Shown: one piece after another, positions 34,084 through 36,485 of the stretch | Layout of the letters: every line of letters starts with the position of its first letter | Numbering within the stretch: the first letter of the stretch is position 1 | DNA from: Dissophora ornata | Taxonomy: Eukaryota; Mortierellomycota; Mortierellomycetes; Mortierellales; Mortierellaceae | Assembly: GCA_025201705.1 (NCBI GenBank) | Contig: MU616854.1 | Span: forward strand, 1-36,485 | Length of the DNA stretch: 36,485 nucleotides | Direction of reading: 5' to 3' | Notes under the pieces: model-generated | What the model saw: the letters and a program-made list of their open reading frames with translations, nothing else | The model's database searches: none | Told to the model about the DNA's origin: nothing | Made by a program: the position numbers and the translations under genes

Positions 34084-35067
34084 CTAAAAGAATTCCTGCG
34101 AAACAGAGAAAAGCGCAAGTTGCTCCGTCAGCTCAATGATCATACTCTCACTCTCATATTTGTTAATCACACCGTGTACTTGCCGCTAGACACTTACGTG
34201 CTTGTGGTGGTGGTGATGGTGGTGATGAGGGTAAACCTCGTACTCGTTCTCCACTATGGACTGTTCAACCACGACGGGCCGATAATACTCTTCGCGCTCT
34301 TCACGGTGGCGTTCGTGTTTGTGATGTTCATGTTCTGCGAACGCAACACCTCCCACTAACAATGCTGCCGCTGCTCCTGCGCCCAGCATTCCGCCAGGAA
34401 TATGATGCCCAGGTCCAGGTCTTGCTCCGATTGGTGCGGGTGCTCCATAAGGCGATGGAGCTCCGATTGGTGCGGGTGTTCCATAAGGCGATGGAGTTCC
34501 GTACGGGGATGGAGTTCCGTACGGGGATGGAGTTCCGTACGGGGAAGGGGCTCCGTACGGAGACGGAGCCCCGTAAGCACCAGGTGGGGGTTGGGGTGTT
34601 CCGTATGGGGATCCTGCTGGCACGCCATAGGGGGATGGAGCGCCGTAAGCACCAGGTGGGGGTGGGGGTGTTCCGTATGGGGATCCTGCTGGTGCGCCAT
34701 AAGGTGGTGGATAGGCTGGCGGAGCACTCATACGGGGATCTTCCCACTGTGTTCTTCCAGATGCCGTCTCTTTTAAATTATTCACACGCCAACAAGTGGA
34801 AAGACGGAAAAAATGACCCAGTCATGTTAGGATATGGATGTGGTCTGTCGTCTTGAGAAGGGCAGGAGCAATGAAAAAACAACTCACCAATAAAGAAGTA
34901 TCGCTGGTGTTGAGGGTCAAATTGAGAGACCCTGTGTTGTTATGAGGAAGAGTGGTCGAGTGGAACTGTGAGTATCTCAATATGGACATATCAGGTCCAC
35001 CTGGACAATCTCAATTATTTAATAGCGCCATTTTTCTTTACCAGCCGGGGGGGAGAGGAGCGGACAT
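34084..35067 (-). CDS. WW-domain protein 3 of a tandem triplet
   Basis: Exons 35067-35042, 34931-34888, 34769-34198 and 34095-34084; 217 residues. The WW domain is LPPGWVSQFDPQHQRYFFIE then TASGRTQWEDP (Trp9, Trp32, Pro35), with introns at the same positions and phases as WW genes 1 and 2. Two overlapping ligand motifs follow (PPAYPPPY, residues 40-47). The linker is made of PYGAP, PYGTP and PPPGAYGAPS units. Then come the hydrophobic segment (GGMLGAGAAAALLVGGVAFA), a charged part (EHEHHKHERHREEREEYY), and a His run (eight consecutive) ending KHEFF. EFF and the stop are encoded by a 12-nt terminal exon after a GTAAGT donor. If the intron is kept, the protein ends KHVSV. The His-rich tail may bind metal or be pH-sensitive (inference). 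Confidence 0.85.
34445..34568 (-). repeat. In-frame 18-bp minisatellite in WW gene 3
   Basis: Tandem 18-bp units (GGAGTTCCGTACGGGGAT on the plus strand), near-perfect at about 34490-34548, with diverged copies on both sides. They encode PSPYGT or PSPYGA hexapeptides. The near-identity of the central copies points to recent expansion. Confidence 0.85.
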
Positions 35068-35381
35068 CTTGAATTCTTGTGTTTCTATCTTTAGTGGCAG
35101 TAGAACAGAATGGGTGTGTGGAGCAAATAGCAGGGGAAAGAAGTGGAAAGAAGTGGAAAAGAAGGCTGCAGCCGAGAATTTATATGGCGATCGAGACGGA
35201 TAAAGTGAGCGAATTTCAGAAAATGAGTAAAATGTCATCTGTCCACTCTTGTGGCGGTGCGCAAAAATAGATTCGACAAGTCTGGGCTTTCGCTTGGCAC
35301 ACGCCATCCCGTTTCCATTTCTGGACTCCACGATCGACAACGGGAACTATCTGTGAAAATCTACCTGTTAAGTTGTTTTGC
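35068..35381. other. Intergenic: promoter side of WW gene 3
   Basis: 314 bases between the WW gene 3 start and the end of the repeated element. A C/T-rich leader on the minus strand (GA-rich on plus, 35100-35165) precedes the ATG. Nothing else recognised. Confidence 0.55.
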
Positions 35382-36060
35382 CCCCCCCCTTCGCAATGAA
35401 GGTTTCCACCGACACTATAATCGGTCGCGTTCCCATGGGCTAACCCAGTGGGCCCACGCAACTGTCACCACCCCTCGTCAGAGTGTTAAAGACCTGAAGA
35501 CATCTCCTACCAAAACTATATCCTCTCTATCCTCTCCATGGTTCCCAGGTGCCTCTTTCTCAGCGGGCGCTATAGTAACGTGCGGTCCACGTCGTGTGGG
35601 TCCTTGATAGATCCCGCCTTCATGGCCCTCCAGACGCCCACCACAGATACAGTAATCGTCCTCACAAATGTATACATAACCATCGCTCCCCTCCACTCGC
35701 CTCGAGGCCCGGCGTACTCTGACTTCTAGTGTCTTGCTGTGGCTGTAATGCTACGCTCCTTCTCGCACTCGACCGTTGTCTTACATCTTGGCTTCCAGAT
35801 GAGCTCAGTCGCTTGTTTCTCGAGGTGACCGACGAACCTGTGTATCACTTTGCGAGCGATTGCCAAGGGAGTACCAAAGAGGGGGGCCCACTCCTTGATC
35901 AAACTGATTGGGCACTTGTAAATTGCTCTTGCCGTTGAGGAGGGCTTGCTTGTGTTTCTCCTGTGCCTTCTTGTTGTATTTAGAGGTCGTGATTTTTCCC
36001 CAGCCTTTGACTCCTTGCTTCCAGACTTCGGTGTTGACGTCGGGATTAGCTTTTTTTAAT
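35382..36060 (-). pseudogene. Decayed, 5'-truncated copy of a repeated element (probably LINE-like), 3' end
   Basis: Three minus-strand coding pieces in shifted frames: about 36047-35915 (NPDVNTEVWKQGVKGWGKIT, SKYNKKAQEKHKQALLNG), about 35912-35737 (LIKEWAPLFGTPLAIARKVI, then ELIWKPRCKTTVECEKERSI), and about 35730-35540 (YICEDDYCICGGRLEGHEGG). Compared with the intact copy at 36252-36485, this one has an extra 5 bp near 35690 and lacks 11 bp near 35606, so it cannot be translated through. The IWKPRC...E...IT...K pattern resembles C-termini of LINE-type reverse transcriptases in Mucoromycota (recalled, not verified). The following Cys-rich YICEDxYCxCGGRLE part is unassigned. Confidence 0.55.
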
Positions 36061-36478
36061 GTCTCTCTGGTTTAATAACGCGACGAAAACAAAGCCAAAA
36101 TCCTATGTAGAAATCTACGAATAATGTCCCCCTTCGCAATGAAGGTATCCACCAACGCTATATAACCAGTCGCGTTCCCACGGGCTAACCCAGTGGGCCC
36201 AGGCAACTATTGCCACCCCTCGTCAGGGTGTTAAAGACCCGAAGACACACTCTACCAGAAATCAATCCTCTCCATGGTTCCCAGGTGCCTCTTTTTCAGC
36301 AAGCTCTGTATTAACGTGCGGTCCGCGTCGTGTGGGTCAAGTGTGGGCCCTGGACAGACCCCGCCTTCATGGTCCTCCAGACGCCCACCACAGGGACAGT
36401 AGCCATCTTCACAAATGTATCCGTAGCCTTCGCTCCACTCGCCTCGGGGTCCGGTGTACTTTGCCTTCTTGCCTCTTG
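35388..36478. repeat. Pair of about 340-bp direct repeats
   Basis: 35388-35735 and 36132-36478 align in the same orientation with scattered substitutions and small indels. Identical blocks include CCTTCGCAATGAAGGT, GGGCTAACCCAGTGGGCCCA, CACCCCTCGTCAG, CCTCTCCATGGTTCCCAGGT and CCTCCAGACGCCCACCACAG. The repeats are the 3' parts of the two element copies. Confidence 0.88.
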
Positions 36479-36485
36479 TTTTTTT
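36126..36485 (-). mobile_element. 3' end of a second, less decayed copy of the same element (runs off the window)
   Basis: A minus-strand frame enters from the window edge (36485) and stops at 36252-36254. It reads RGKKAKYTGPRGEWSEGYGY, ICEDGYCPCGGRLEDHEGGV, CPGPTLDPHDADRTLIQSLL, KKRHLGTMERIDFW. There are four regularly placed Cys in the middle (C-x5-C-x-C, then C after about 15). From 36126 to 36251 the matching 3' untranslated part is shared with the first copy, ending at a short C run on the plus strand. The element's upstream domains are outside the window, so the LINE assignment is an inference. Confidence 0.5.

Overview
The window looks like nuclear DNA of an early-diverging filamentous fungus, most likely Mortierellomycotina or a relative. 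Protein-coding genes are broken by many short GT-AG introns (42 to 219 bp, one of 476 bp). There are fungal Zn2Cys6 and bHLH regulators with poly-Gln and Pro/Ser-rich arms, and a GPI-type chitin-binding wall protein. MCM8 is also present, a gene that yeasts lack. The taxon is inferred, not proven. No rRNA, tRNA or CRISPR was recognised. I rebuilt all gene models by hand from splice sites, frame continuity and family conservation.

Layout. 18-3584 (-) is a 1,080-residue Zn2Cys6 activator, followed by about 2.5 kb without a convincing gene. 6105-8432 (-) is the DNA primase catalytic subunit (10 exons) and 8552-9920 (-) is a glucose-6-phosphate 1-epimerase. 10525-11169 (+) is a secreted hevein-domain, Thr-rich, GPI-type protein. 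11648-12302 (+) is an HbpS/DUF336-like protein, convergent with a bHLH regulator at 12464-15004 (-). After 2.7 kb without a gene come ribosomal protein eL29 (17701-18359, -), which has no AUG where its start should be, and a secreted protein of unknown function (18893-20102, -).

20103-22325 is gene-poor, with degenerate repeats and two possible gene fragments. 22326-29213 (-) is a tight same-strand block: an AYR1-like short-chain dehydrogenase, MCM8, and RNase H2 subunit A only 71 bp upstream of MCM8. 29632-31065 (+) is an unrecognised protein.

31182-35067 (-) holds three tandem paralogues that share one plan: an N-terminal WW domain spread over three exons with identical intron phases, a PPxY motif directly after it, a Pro/Ala/Tyr/Gly-rich linker, a Gly/Ala-rich hydrophobic segment, and a His-rich or basic tail. 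In two of them the tail ends in a 12-nt terminal exon encoding KFF or EFF. I regard this cluster as the most interesting and probably undescribed system here. The right end (35382-36485) has two head-to-tail 3' ends of a repeated element, probably LINE-like, one of them clearly decayed.

How the genes work together: primase, MCM8 and RNase H2A all act in DNA replication and repair, but only MCM8 and RNase H2A are neighbours. Each WW protein carries both a WW domain and its own predicted PPxY ligand, which suggests self-association or autoinhibition within the family.
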